In this document: piece by piece, positions 17,886 to 26,752 of the stretch
Numbering within the stretch: the first letter of the stretch is position 1
Layout of the letters: every line of letters starts with the position of its first letter
Assembly (NCBI RefSeq): GCF_900109055.1
Contig: NZ_FOIV01000002.1
Location: forward strand, 372,001-436,000
From: Prevotella sp. khp7
GTDB taxonomy: Bacteria > Bacteroidota > Bacteroidia > Bacteroidales > Bacteroidaceae
DNA: 64,000 nt
Direction: 5' to 3'
The notes under the pieces: model-generated
Database searches by the model: none
The model's input: the letters and a program-made list of their open reading frames with translations, nothing else
Told to the model about the DNA's origin: nothing
Position numbers and translations under genes: made by a program

Positions 17886-18884
17886 ATGAAAAAGAACATA
17901 TTATATATAGCAATGGCTTGCATCGCCTTGGGTTTCACTGCCTGTAGCGACGACCCAGAGGATGCTGTCAGCAAGCACGTCTATGGCCCCGACGAGTCGC
18001 CCTATCTCCGTGCGGATGCCGATGCCACCATTTCCTTGAATGCGGAGTTCCGCAAGGGACATGTCACTCCAAAGACCGTCTATCTGAAAGACTATGCCGA
18101 GCAGATTCAGACCAAGATGAAGATGACTGTCGATGACATGCTGGCAGGCATCGAGTCGGGCAAGGTAGCGTTCCACAGCATCAACACAGCTCGCGGTATC
18201 TGGGATATGAGTGCCATGACCAAAGGCGACGGCTGGTGGTATAATAACAATGGCGCTGTCGTTAGTAACGACGGTGTGGCCAGCATCGAACTCGACAAGG
18301 CTGCCAAGGCTCTCGTTCTGAACGTGCCCGAAGGGTCTGCTGCCGGTCTCTCGATGGCGGCCAACGTCGGTTTTGCTGTTGTGAACGGCAAGGACTACGA
18401 CCAGTATGTCCGCTTTACAGTCAACTTCTCGATTACCGACCCCGGCACGATCATTCAGGATATCACCATTCCCGCCGGCGACTATGCGAGCTACGAGTTT
18501 GACCTCACGTCTATTGAGAATGCCATCAATGCCTGCTTCGGTATGACATCGGCAGACTTCATCGCGACGATAGCAAACACAGAGAACGATATTGCTATGT
18601 ACCTTGCTGACGACAATGGCAACTGGGATACGACATCAGGCTATACAGCTGGTGGTATTGGTCTCTGGGTTGACGTAGACCATAAGGTATGTAACTGGAG
18701 TGGTAACGGCTATGCTGCTGGTAACTTCTACTATATTGAGACTCACGCTGACGACAAGACCGTTGGCATTGGTCGTGCCCCCGGTGTACCTTCCGGCACG
18801 AAAGCCAAAGTACACTTTGTCTATGCAAGCAAGAGTGATGCCACCAGATTTATAGAGTTTGTATTAAATGCCACATTTGAATAA
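17886..18884 (+). CDS. Surface lipoprotein with DUF4859-like domain
   Basis: This 332-residue lipoprotein takes the position where SusE/F-type glycan-binding proteins usually sit. The signal peptide ends at C20 (GFTAC). Residues about 165-330 resemble DUF4859, with the D-W-W-Y/GIGLWVD pattern and a beta-rich composition. The same kind of domain closes the next protein, which suggests two proteins recognising one ligand (inference). No catalytic motif is visible, so glycan or glycopeptide binding is more likely than hydrolysis. It starts 56 bp after SusD, and its end nearly meets the next start. Confidence 0.75.
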   Translation: MKKNILYIAMACIALGFTACSDDPEDAVSKHVYGPDESPYLRADADATISLNAEFRKGHVTPKTVYLKDYAEQIQTKMKMTVDDMLAGIESGKVAFHSINTARGIWDMSAMTKGDGWWYNNNGAVVSNDGVASIELDKAAKALVLNVPEGSAAGLSMAANVGFAVVNGKDYDQYVRFTVNFSITDPGTIIQDITIPAGDYASYEFDLTSIENAINACFGMTSADFIATIANTENDIAMYLADDNGNWDTTSGYTAGGIGLWVDVDHKVCNWSGNGYAAGNFYYIETHADDKTVGIGRAPGVPSGTKAKVHFVYASKSDATRFIEFVLNATFE

Positions 18885-18891
18885 CTATCAT

Positions 18892-21222
18892 ATGAAGAAT
18901 CTATCCAGACTCATGAGCAAGAGCGCCTTGGTTGCGCTCTTGGCTCTCGGTCTCTTGGCTTGCACCAGCGACGACGAGGTGATTTTTGGCAACATCACCA
19001 TTGCGGAGAGCGAGCTGAATAAGACTGTTGAATGGGACGAGGTGGAGAGTTCCATTACGTTCACCGCCAACGATAAGTGGACTGCCAGCGTCAGCGATGT
19101 GACCACCCGTGCCGCCAACACGAAAATCGAATGGCTTACGCTGACTGTGAATAGTGGTAATGCTGGCGAGGTAAAAATGCCATTCTGTCTGAAAAAGAAT
19201 GACTCAGAGTTCTATCGCGACGCACAAATTGAGATTCGCTGTGGCGATAAAACCTCAATCATCAACGTTCACCAGAACCAGAACCCAGATGCTGTGCACA
19301 CTATGGACAAGTCGCAGGTTGAGAACTTCGATAAATATATCTGTCCAGGCAAATGGAATGAGGGTTTTGAGAAGGGTGTGGATAATATGCTGCGCGACGA
19401 TGCCAAGTGGAGTTTCTGGCGCATGAAGCAGAGTGAACACTTCTTCGTATTCTGGGAGCCAGGCTTCGGCTACGATCCCAACGGCAGCGACGTGCCTGCC
19501 GCCCTACGTGTCAATATCGACGATCTGCTGCAGAAGGCAGAGCAGTTCTACACCACTAATGTGGAGAAACTGAAGATGGTGACCGTGGGTCAGGGTAAGA
19601 GCCAGCTCGATAAGTATAAGATGCAGATCTACCTGCTTTATCAGGAGGATTGGCTAGCCACAGGATCTGGTTATGACAACCAGATTGGCGCCCTTTGGGT
19701 GAACCCTTCAACATGTCAGCCTGTTGGGTCTACTATCGCCCATGAGATAGGTCACTCGTTCCAGTATCAGGTGAGCTGTGACAAGCTGCTTAACGGCCAG
19801 GCCGAGGAGACCAGCTATGGTATGAATGGCGGCTTCCGCTATGGCTTTGGAGACAATGGTGCAGGCGGCTGTTCCTATTGGGAGCAATGCGCTCAGTGGC
19901 AGTCATTCCAGGACTATCCTGAGGAATGTTTCACACAGAATTCCAACGTATCAGTATGGCTTCGTTCGCACCATCGCCATTTCAATCATGAGTTCATGCG
20001 CTATGCTTCTTACTGGCTGCCTTACTTCCTGACCCAGAAGCATGGTATCGAGGCATACGGACGCATCTGGCAAGAGAGCACCTTCCCGGAGGATCCAATA
20101 CAAACCTATGCCCGCCTGTTCTGTGGAAGTGATATGGAGAAGTTCTACGATGAGTACTACGAATATGCCGCTCGTTGTGTAAACTACGACTTCGATGCTG
20201 TACATCAATACCTCGCCAATAACGAGAGTGCTGCCAACTATAGCACTAATATGCTACCAAAGAACGGCGGCTTCCAACCTACTTACGACAACTGTCCTGG
20301 CACGACGGGCTTCAACGCTATTGAACTGAATGTGCCTAAAGCAGGAACCAAGGTGAAGGCCAATCTGAAAGCTGTGGCTCCTGGTAGCGAACTGGTGAGT
20401 GGCGATGTTGGTAAGGTGGTAGATGGTGACGGTAACACAAAAGGCAATGTCACAACTTATAACAAGCAGGCGAACACATCCTCTGCCTATCGCGTTGGTT
20501 TCGTAGCCATTTGTGGTGGGAAGTCTGTTTACGGTACGATGGCGAAGGGCAAGGATGCTGTTGCTGAAATGCAGATTCCCGCCAATACCGATAAGCTCTA
20601 TCTTGTGGTTGTAGCTACTCCGACAGATTATCAGCGCCAGGCTTGGGACGACGACGAGACTAATGACCTACAATGGCCTTACAACGTGAAATTCGAGAAT
20701 ACTGGCGTAAAAGGCTTCATTGACATCCCTTCAGGCAATCCCGAAAGTGTAAATGTGGCAACAACGAATATTACGGGTCTTGATGCTGCCAACGACAGCT
20801 GGGTCGACATCGGATATAATCTGCTTGAGAATGGCCAGATGGAAACGATTGCCAAGGCCTTCAAGATGCAGCCAGCGGAACTCGTTGCAGCAATCATTCC
20901 ACGTGGTGATGAGGCTGTGACTCCTACAGAGGGCAAGATAGCCTTCGGCCTTACGCAGCCCGATGGTAGTATTTCCTACAATTATTCTGCCAATGGTATC
21001 GGCTTCTGGATGACGGCTGCTGGTGCTCAGACAGGATGGGGTAATAACCATGTCTTCTACTTTGAGTACGACGGGGCCTACACTCTGAATATCGGCCATC
21101 TGCCTCCTGGTGATACTCCTGTTGTAGGCAAGGGTGACGTGCTGACCTTCAAGCCCACGCTTGTCTACACAAAGGATGGGAAGACATATACAGCCGTTAT
21201 GACTATAAAACTACACTTCTAA
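18892..21222 (+). CDS. Multidomain lipoprotein: BACON-like, gluzincin-like HEIGH domain, DUF4859-like
   Basis: I use the Met at 18892, which gives a signal peptide ending at C24 (GLLAC); the Met at 18868 would overlap the previous gene. The order is: a BACON-like immunoglobulin domain (about residues 30-130); a central region resembling DUF6055-type proteins with H284-E-I-G-H288 and a downstream Glu, E331 in YWEQCAQW, placed like the third zinc ligand of gluzincin peptidases; then a DUF4859-like domain (about 620-776). This is a plausible surface metallopeptidase acting on glycoproteins. The zinc-site assignment rests on motif spacing alone, and the region could also be a non-peptidase hydrolase. 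It is the last gene of the SusCD operon and is followed by a hairpin. Confidence 0.7.
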   Translation: MKNLSRLMSKSALVALLALGLLACTSDDEVIFGNITIAESELNKTVEWDEVESSITFTANDKWTASVSDVTTRAANTKIEWLTLTVNSGNAGEVKMPFCLKKNDSEFYRDAQIEIRCGDKTSIINVHQNQNPDAVHTMDKSQVENFDKYICPGKWNEGFEKGVDNMLRDDAKWSFWRMKQSEHFFVFWEPGFGYDPNGSDVPAALRVNIDDLLQKAEQFYTTNVEKLKMVTVGQGKSQLDKYKMQIYLLYQEDWLATGSGYDNQIGALWVNPSTCQPVGSTIAHEIGHSFQYQVSCDKLLNGQAEETSYGMNGGFRYGFGDNGAGGCSYWEQCAQWQSFQDYPEECFTQNSNVSVWLRSHHRHFNHEFMRYASYWLPYFLTQKHGIEAYGRIWQESTFPEDPIQTYARLFCGSDMEKFYDEYYEYAARCVNYDFDAVHQYLANNESAANYSTNMLPKNGGFQPTYDNCPGTTGFNAIELNVPKAGTKVKANLKAVAPGSELVSGDVGKVVDGDGNTKGNVTTYNKQANTSSAYRVGFVAICGGKSVYGTMAKGKDAVAEMQIPANTDKLYLVVVATPTDYQRQAWDDDETNDLQWPYNVKFENTGVKGFIDIPSGNPESVNVATTNITGLDAANDSWVDIGYNLLENGQMETIAKAFKMQPAELVAAIIPRGDEAVTPTEGKIAFGLTQPDGSISYNYSANGIGFWMTAAGAQTGWGNNHVFYFEYDGAYTLNIGHLPPGDTPVVGKGDVLTFKPTLVYTKDGKTYTAVMTIKLHF

Positions 21223-21230
21223 TTATTTTT

Positions 21231-21270
21231 GGGGCGATGCAAGGACTTATATCCGACATCGCCCCTTATT
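21231..21270 (+). terminator. Hairpin after the SusCD operon
   Basis: GGGGCGATG at 21231-21239 and CATCGCCCC at 21257-21265 form a perfect 9-bp stem, followed by TTATT. The T tract is short, so termination may be partial or aided by the repeat array just downstream. Confidence 0.7.
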
Positions 21271-21288
21271 ACATTAAGCAAACGAAAT

Positions 21289-21348
21289 GTTCCCACGGTG
21301 GGAATATAAAGTTCCCATGCTGGGAATAACAGGTTCCCACGGTGGGAA
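21289..21348. repeat. Three 16-bp palindromes at 22-bp period (array B)
   Basis: Units start at 21289 (GTTCCCACGGTGGGAA), 21311 (GTTCCCATGCTGGGAA) and 21333 (a copy of the first), exactly 22 bp apart. The array lies between two convergent genes, 20 bp from the stop of the minus-strand gene, so it cannot be an ordinary promoter operator. It shares geometry, but not sequence, with arrays at 10390 and 61787. Confidence 0.85.
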
Positions 21349-21367
21349 CTTTTGCTTTTCCGGCATG

Positions 21368-21808
21368 TTATTCGAAGTTCCAATCTGTTACATAGTGGTC
21401 AAACCTGATGCCGTCGGTGTTGCCATACTGGGCAATGATGCTTATGATATCTTCCTGTTGCCTTGGTGAAAGCATCTTTTCGCCGTTATGTATGCGGTAA
21501 TAGGCGCTCATGCCGCTACCCAGATAGCTGTGTACGCTTTTGCGTGCTTCGGCCCTCAGGTATTTGGGAACATTGTTATAGAGTTTCTTGAAGCCCCAAG
21601 CCTTTTCTATCAGTTTCTTTTCGCAGAAGCAATGACAATGGCCCTCTTGCCAGGCTATGGGATAAACGGCTGGTCCATAATAATGCCCTTCGGCCAGCAG
21701 CAGTCCTGCCTGATGGTGCATACATTTTTCTTTGTCAGCACATTCTCCGTTAAAACACCGAGGATATCCCCAAGGTATATCTTCTGCTTTTAGTTCTTTT
21801 TCTTCCAT
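21368..21808 (-). CDS. Cysteine-rich small protein (DUF6078-like)
   Basis: This is a predicted cytoplasmic protein of 146 residues with no signal peptide. The N-terminal half has a Cys/His set (C-x4-C-x5-C-M-H-H, then CHCFCEKK) that could bind a metal. The C-terminal half is helical, with a RIHNGEKMLSPRQQEDI segment that looks like a DNA-binding helix pair. It resembles DUF6078 proteins of Bacteroidota as I remember them. I start at 21808 (MEEKEL), because the in-frame Met at 21829 lies only about 10 bp after the -7 box. Function is unknown. Confidence 0.65.
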   Translation of the reverse strand: MEEKELKAEDIPWGYPRCFNGECADKEKCMHHQAGLLLAEGHYYGPAVYPIAWQEGHCHCFCEKKLIEKAWGFKKLYNNVPKYLRAEARKSVHSYLGSGMSAYYRIHNGEKMLSPRQQEDIISIIAQYGNTDGIRFDHYVTDWNFE

Positions 21809-21839
21809 ATTTGTTTCTGTGAGTTTCATTATGAGGATG

Positions 21840-21847
21840 CAAAGGTA
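21840..21847 (-). promoter_or_regulatory. -7 box of the DUF6078-like gene
   Basis: The minus strand reads TACCTTTG. It gives a leader of about 25 nt to the start at 21808. Confidence 0.6.
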
Positions 21848-21956
21848 GGCAAATTTTCAGAAAAAACACCACAAGTCTGAAGGAAGCTGTTGTTTTGATT
21901 ATTTTTGATATGTATCAATAAAAACTCTGTGTCCGCACACAATTATGTATAAATGC

Positions 21957-21987
21957 TTTGTTAAAATCAAAAACCGTCGTACCTTTG
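21957..21987 (+). promoter_or_regulatory. Promoter of the small exported protein gene
   Basis: TTTG at 21957-21960, a 19-bp spacer and TACCTTTG at 21980-21987 form a full Bacteroidota promoter. The leader is about 85 nt. Confidence 0.8.
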
Positions 21988-22075
21988 CAGCGTCAAAAGT
22001 AAAATTAGGATAACGTTTAAAAAGTTAAAGCAGGACAGCATGAAGGCTGTCTTGAGTAAAAGAAAGGGTAAAAAG

Positions 22076-22438
22076 ATGAAAAAGATGATTTTGACAATGG
22101 TAGCAATGCTGAGTATGACAACTGCAATTGCAAAGAACGAGACCGCAGCTAACGTAAGCAACGTAGAGGCTTATGACTTGAATATTAATATGAATAAGCT
22201 CTCTGATGCCTTGAAGCTGGCTGACGACCAGAAGGAGGCTGTTGAGAACATCCACAATACTTTCAAAGCTGAACTGATGTTTGCTACACAGTACAGTAAG
22301 AATGATTGCGATGCAAGAGTTAAGCGTGCTATCGAGAACGATGTGAAGTGGATGCGTTACGTTCTCACAGACGATCAGATGCATACATATCTGATTCTGC
22401 TTAACGCCACAATCAACAATCGTGGTATCAACAAGTAA
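22076..22438 (+). CDS. Small exported helical protein of unknown function
   Basis: I start at 22076 (MKKMILTMVAMLSMTTAIA), which gives a typical signal peptide; the in-frame Met at 22040 would add a lysine-rich 12-residue stretch in front of it. The mature part is about 100 residues, acidic and helical, with conserved-looking Asp/Trp positions (ENDVKWMRYVLTDDQM). No catalytic motif is visible. It has its own full promoter and stands alone, so it is probably a separately regulated periplasmic protein. I do not recognise a named family. Confidence 0.65.
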   Translation: MKKMILTMVAMLSMTTAIAKNETAANVSNVEAYDLNINMNKLSDALKLADDQKEAVENIHNTFKAELMFATQYSKNDCDARVKRAIENDVKWMRYVLTDDQMHTYLILLNATINNRGINK

Positions 22439-22580
22439 ATTCGATCAATTAGTTTTTTTTACTAATATTATTTAGTTTTGTGTATAGAGGCATTCCTTAT
22501 GGGATGTCTCTATTGTGTTATAAGGGGCCTGTCATTGTTGATGGGAATTATATGTCGGATGCACAAAAAAGCAGAAACGC

Positions 22581-22611
22581 TTGGTGGTGTCGAGTAATTT
22601 GTTTATTTTTG
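22581..22611 (+). promoter_or_regulatory. Promoter of the HTCS gene, very close to its start
   Basis: TTG at 22581-22583, a 20-bp spacer and TATTTTTG at 22604-22611. The ATG follows after only 4 bp, so the transcript would have almost no leader. Confidence 0.65.
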
Positions 22612-22615
22612 CAAC

Positions 22616-25600
22616 ATGAAGCGAAGAATGCTGCTACTAACACTTTCCTTACTATGTCTTTTGCCCTTAACGGCCAAGGATGGCTTCCGCTATCGCAGTC
22701 TGACAATGAACGACGGGCTGGCCGCTAATGCCGTACGCAATATCGTTCAGGACTCCTACGGCTTCATCTGGTTCGGTACGGATAATGGTCTTTGCCGCTA
22801 TGATGGTACGCAGATACAGTCTTACCGCATTAACGAACTGGGAATCAACCAGTATGTGTCGACGCTGATGGCTGCCGAAGGGGGATTATATGTAGGAACA
22901 GACAAAGGCGTATTCCGACTCAGCCTTGAAAAGCATATCTTTGAGAAACTACCTATGAATATACACTCCACGGTGACGAGCATCGATTCTGATAAGGATG
23001 GTAATCTCTGGGTGTCGACCATTGGAGACGGTATATGGCAATATGTTCCAAGAACGAAGAAGACGAAACATTATGGCATCAAGGAGGTTGGTGGGGCTGT
23101 AGCGCAGGTACTTGTAGACAGCGAGAATAAAATATGGACCGTAACAAACTGGGGGGAGACTGTTATGCAAAGATTGAATCGTCTGCACGACCGTTTCGAA
23201 CCCGTCAGTCTTACCATTGGTGGTGAAAAGCTTCAGGCCAACTACGGCGCTTTAAGAATGCTACAGACCAAGGACGGACGGATATGGCTCGGAACCTGGG
23301 AGAAAGGACTGCTGTTGGTGCATGGTGATGGTCAATTAGAACAGATGCTATCACCGACATTATCGAAAGTCGGCTCTCATATCCATACGCTTTACCAGCG
23401 TTCTGACGACTGTATCTGTATTGGCTGCGACGACGGACTCATCAGTTTTAATCCCAAGACACGCGCATGGGAGCGTTTGCTGGAGCAAGGCAGCCTGGCC
23501 GATCGTTTTGTCTATGCCGTCACTAGTGACAGCGAGGGGGGACTCTGGATAGGTACTTTTTATGGCGGCGTGACCTATATATCGCCTGTAAGTAAGCGCT
23601 TTGACGCCTTTTCTATCGAGACAGGCCTGAGAGGCAACGTCATCTCCCATTTTTGCGAAGACAAATACGAACGTATCTGGATTGCCAGCGACGATGGTGG
23701 ACTGATGTGCTATTCTCCAAGAGAGAATCGTTTTATAGATTATCCACACCAAGATGTATTGGGACGCCAAAATGCCCATGCCCTTAGTTTCAGCGGCGAC
23801 GAACTCTGGATAGGTACTTATACTAATGGTGTGCAAGTGCTGAATATAGAGACGGGTGCCTTGCGCCAATACACGCCAAGTACGGATCCGCATTCTCTTG
23901 ATAATCCTAGTTGCTATGCCCTTTATACCGATGAGCGCGGTTGGATATGGGTAGGGACGATGGACGGACTGAACCTTTATAACCGTGAAGCAAATCATTT
24001 CGAGCGTATTGGCAAGACCAATGCTATGATAATCGACATTGATGAAGATAGAAAGGGTAATATCTGGATTACGACACAGGGCGGCGGACTTTGGCGTTGT
24101 GGTATCAAGGATAAGAAACTCAAACAATATCTGCATGACGACAACAATCACTACTCGTTGCCTGATAATCAGGTGAATTGTACATTAGTAGATGAGAGTG
24201 GCTGGCTTTGGATAGGAACTCTTAATGGTCTCTGCTGTTATGATGCAGAACGAGATCGCTTCGATTATATCAGTCTTGACGTACCCAACCGCAACATTAT
24301 GAGTATCATAGAGAACAACGGCGTTCTGTGGCTTTCAACCGATCACGGCATTGTCAGTTATGAACCTGGTGCGAAGGGCAATTCTCAAACACAGCATCCA
24401 CAGACACAACGCTTCACATTACACGACGGACTTGTCAGCGAACAGTTCCAGCCAAATAGTGGATTGAAAACTAAAGACGGTCGGATATATTTTGGCAGCA
24501 CAACAGGCTTTAACGCCTTTTATCCTTATCAGATTAAGGCCAACAGCGTGATACCACCAGTATATATAACCTCGATGAGTATCCTCAACCATGAGGAATA
24601 TACGGCAGAAGGTCTTCCTGTCGACCTGTCTCTAACTAGAGAGTTGACTTTAGGTTATAGTGATGCAAAGATGATTACGTTCTCGTTTGCATCGTTGAGC
24701 TACTGCTCTCCCGAGAAGAATCAGTATGCCTATATGCTTGAAGGTTTCGATCGCGATTGGAACTATGTTGGCAATCAGAACCGCGCCACATATACCAATA
24801 TCCCTGCAGGAACCTATCTGTTTCGTGTGAAAGCAACAAATAACGATGGAGTGTGGTCAGAAAATGAGGCCACGCTTAGAATCGTGGTTCACCCGCCATT
24901 CTGGTGGAGTTGGTATGCCAAGATAATCTACTTACTGCTATCAGTGATTGCCGTGTGGTATTATGTAAGATTCCGATTGAAACGAGCAGAACACCGACAT
25001 CAGTTGGAAATACAAAAGCTAAATGAGAAGAAGGATAAAGAAGTGCGCGAGGCTCGCCTGAACTTCTTCACGATGATAGCCCATGAGATTCGTACACCAG
25101 TATCGCTCATCATTGGTCCGCTGGAAAAGATGATGAAATCGTCAAGTTTGTCTATTCTTACTAAGGAGGAATCTGGAGTGATGGACGATCTGAAGGTTAT
25201 CGATCGTAATGCCCGTCGTCTATTGGAGCTTGTCAACCAATTACTTGATTTCCGTAAGGTGGAACAACAGAGTATGGTGATGCGTTTCGCTCCGCAAAAC
25301 GTTCATGAACTAATGGAAAACATAAGTGTACGTTTTGCTCCAACCTTCGAACAAGGGGGTAAAAGGTTTATGGTGGATTATCCTGATGAACACTTTACTG
25401 CCATGATAGATAGGGAGGCAATCACAAAGGTGATTAGTAATCTGTTGACGAATGCAAACAAATATACTAAAGACGAAGTACGACTGAGTTGTATAACAGA
25501 ACCCGATGGTGAGCATTTTCGTATTATTGTTGCCGACAATGGTATTGGTATTCGAGAGGAAGATTGTGTGCGTCTGTTTGAGCCATTCTTCCAGGCTCAA

Positions 25601-26626
25601 GGTAATAAGCCTGGTACAGGCATCGGTTTGAACATCGTTAAAAATATTGTGGACTTGCATCACGGTACCATCTCTGTAGAATCGGAGGTGGGCAGAGGAA
25701 GTAAGTTTATCATCGTGCTGCCAGTTGGTCAGGATGTTGTCACGACTATCACCGATAAGGGAACAACGATTGTCCAGCCTCATGAAACGGGAGATTCTGA
25801 TTCCCGCCAATCAATATTCCAATCATCTGGGGTTCAATCAAAGCCCTCGCTTACTTATGATGGTCAGACCATGCTTCTCGTCGATGACTCAGAAGATATG
25901 GTTAGTTTTCTAAAAGAGAATTTCCGTGGGAAGTATAATGTTGTTACAGCTGGTGATGGTTTCGAGGCCCTCGACCTCTTACAGAAATATGAGGTCAATA
26001 TTATTATCTCAGACTGGATGATGCCACGCATGGACGGTTCAGAACTCTGCAGACGGGTGCGTCTTAACCCGCAGACCAGCCATATCCCATTCATCATGCT
26101 CACCGCTAAGACTGATGACGACTCAAAAGTGGAGAGTATGGATATGGGAGCTGATACTTACATCGAAAAGCCATTCTCTTTACAGTATTTAGAGGCCTGC
26201 ATCCGAAATATACTTCAGATGCGACGCAGGCTGATGGAAAAATTCTCTACGCAACCATTGGAGCCTGTTACAGAAATAGCCAGCAACCCGACTGATAATG
26301 AATTCCTATTGCGTATGAACAAGATTATTGAGGAAAATTTCTCTAATTCAGACTTGAATGTCAACTTTCTTGCTGACAAACTGAATATAAGTAGAAGCGG
26401 ACTGTTTGCTAAGATTAAAACGCTGGCAGATGTCACGCCAAACGAGATGATACAAATCATACGTCTGAAACGGGCAGCCCAACTATTGCATAGTGGACAG
26501 CATACTATCAGCGAGGTAGGTTATATGGTGGGTTTTTCAAATCCTTCTTATTTCTCAAAATGCTTCCTGAAACAGTTTGGTATTCGGCCTGCCGACTACG
26601 TAAAATCTAGTAGAAACCATGTTTGA
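22616..26626 (+). CDS. Hybrid two-component system (HTCS) sensor-regulator
   Basis: This single inner-membrane protein of 1336 residues senses an oligosaccharide in the periplasm and activates PUL genes. After a signal peptide (to about residue 20) come two seven-bladed propellers made of repeats such as GFIWFGTDNGLCRYDG (about residues 25-690). A Y_Y_Y domain (about 690-755) and a transmembrane helix (about 768-787) follow. Then come HisKA with H823 in IAHEIRTP, HATPase, a receiver domain with D1133 in ISDWMMPRMDG, and a C-terminal AraC-type HTH (VGYMVGFSNPSYFSKCFLKQFG). It lies next to the PUL and is the likely activator of the mirrored operator near 10600 (inference). An alternative start at 22628 would lengthen the leader but weaken the signal peptide. 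Confidence 0.95.
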   Translation: MKRRMLLLTLSLLCLLPLTAKDGFRYRSLTMNDGLAANAVRNIVQDSYGFIWFGTDNGLCRYDGTQIQSYRINELGINQYVSTLMAAEGGLYVGTDKGVFRLSLEKHIFEKLPMNIHSTVTSIDSDKDGNLWVSTIGDGIWQYVPRTKKTKHYGIKEVGGAVAQVLVDSENKIWTVTNWGETVMQRLNRLHDRFEPVSLTIGGEKLQANYGALRMLQTKDGRIWLGTWEKGLLLVHGDGQLEQMLSPTLSKVGSHIHTLYQRSDDCICIGCDDGLISFNPKTRAWERLLEQGSLADRFVYAVTSDSEGGLWIGTFYGGVTYISPVSKRFDAFSIETGLRGNVISHFCEDKYERIWIASDDGGLMCYSPRENRFIDYPHQDVLGRQNAHALSFSGDELWIGTYTNGVQVLNIETGALRQYTPSTDPHSLDNPSCYALYTDERGWIWVGTMDGLNLYNREANHFERIGKTNAMIIDIDEDRKGNIWITTQGGGLWRCGIKDKKLKQYLHDDNNHYSLPDNQVNCTLVDESGWLWIGTLNGLCCYDAERDRFDYISLDVPNRNIMSIIENNGVLWLSTDHGIVSYEPGAKGNSQTQHPQTQRFTLHDGLVSEQFQPNSGLKTKDGRIYFGSTTGFNAFYPYQIKANSVIPPVYITSMSILNHEEYTAEGLPVDLSLTRELTLGYSDAKMITFSFASLSYCSPEKNQYAYMLEGFDRDWNYVGNQNRATYTNIPAGTYLFRVKATNNDGVWSENEATLRIVVHPPFWWSWYAKIIYLLLSVIAVWYYVRFRLKRAEHRHQLEIQKLNEKKDKEVREARLNFFTMIAHEIRTPVSLIIGPLEKMMKSSSLSILTKEESGVMDDLKVIDRNARRLLELVNQLLDFRKVEQQSMVMRFAPQNVHELMENISVRFAPTFEQGGKRFMVDYPDEHFTAMIDREAITKVISNLLTNANKYTKDEVRLSCITEPDGEHFRIIVADNGIGIREEDCVRLFEPFFQAQGNKPGTGIGLNIVKNIVDLHHGTISVESEVGRGSKFIIVLPVGQDVVTTITDKGTTIVQPHETGDSDSRQSIFQSSGVQSKPSLTYDGQTMLLVDDSEDMVSFLKENFRGKYNVVTAGDGFEALDLLQKYEVNIIISDWMMPRMDGSELCRRVRLNPQTSHIPFIMLTAKTDDDSKVESMDMGADTYIEKPFSLQYLEACIRNILQMRRRLMEKFSTQPLEPVTEIASNPTDNEFLLRMNKIIEENFSNSDLNVNFLADKLNISRSGLFAKIKTLADVTPNEMIQIIRLKRAAQLLHSGQHTISEVGYMVGFSNPSYFSKCFLKQFGIRPADYVKSSRNHV

Positions 26627-26698
26627 TAATAAATTGTGTATAACGATACCCTATGATGATTTTCCATGTTTTTTTTTCGAATATCCCGAAAAATATTG

Positions 26699-26706
26699 TA
26701 TCTTTG
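26699..26706 (+). promoter_or_regulatory. -7 box of the sensor kinase operon
   Basis: TATCTTTG lies 46 bp before the start at 26753. The region 19-20 bp upstream is T-rich but has no exact TTTG. Confidence 0.65.
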
Positions 26707-26752
26707 CAACCTCACACATTAAAATCTTATAAAGACGGTAATTCTCAGGAGC

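Noticed and set aside
21289..21348. Short CRISPR array
   Set aside because: Units are palindromic 16-mers with 6-bp spacers, far too short for CRISPR spacers, and there are no cas genes in the window.
22483..22510. Hairpin (TAGAGGCAT.../ATGTCTCTA) upstream of the HTCS gene
   Set aside because: The stem relies on G-T pairs and has no T tract; it could be a weak terminator for the small exported gene, but the support is poor.
23360..24151. 263-codon open frame antisense to the HTCS propeller region
   Set aside because: The plus-strand protein shows regular propeller repeats there; the antisense frame has no recognisable motif or promoter.
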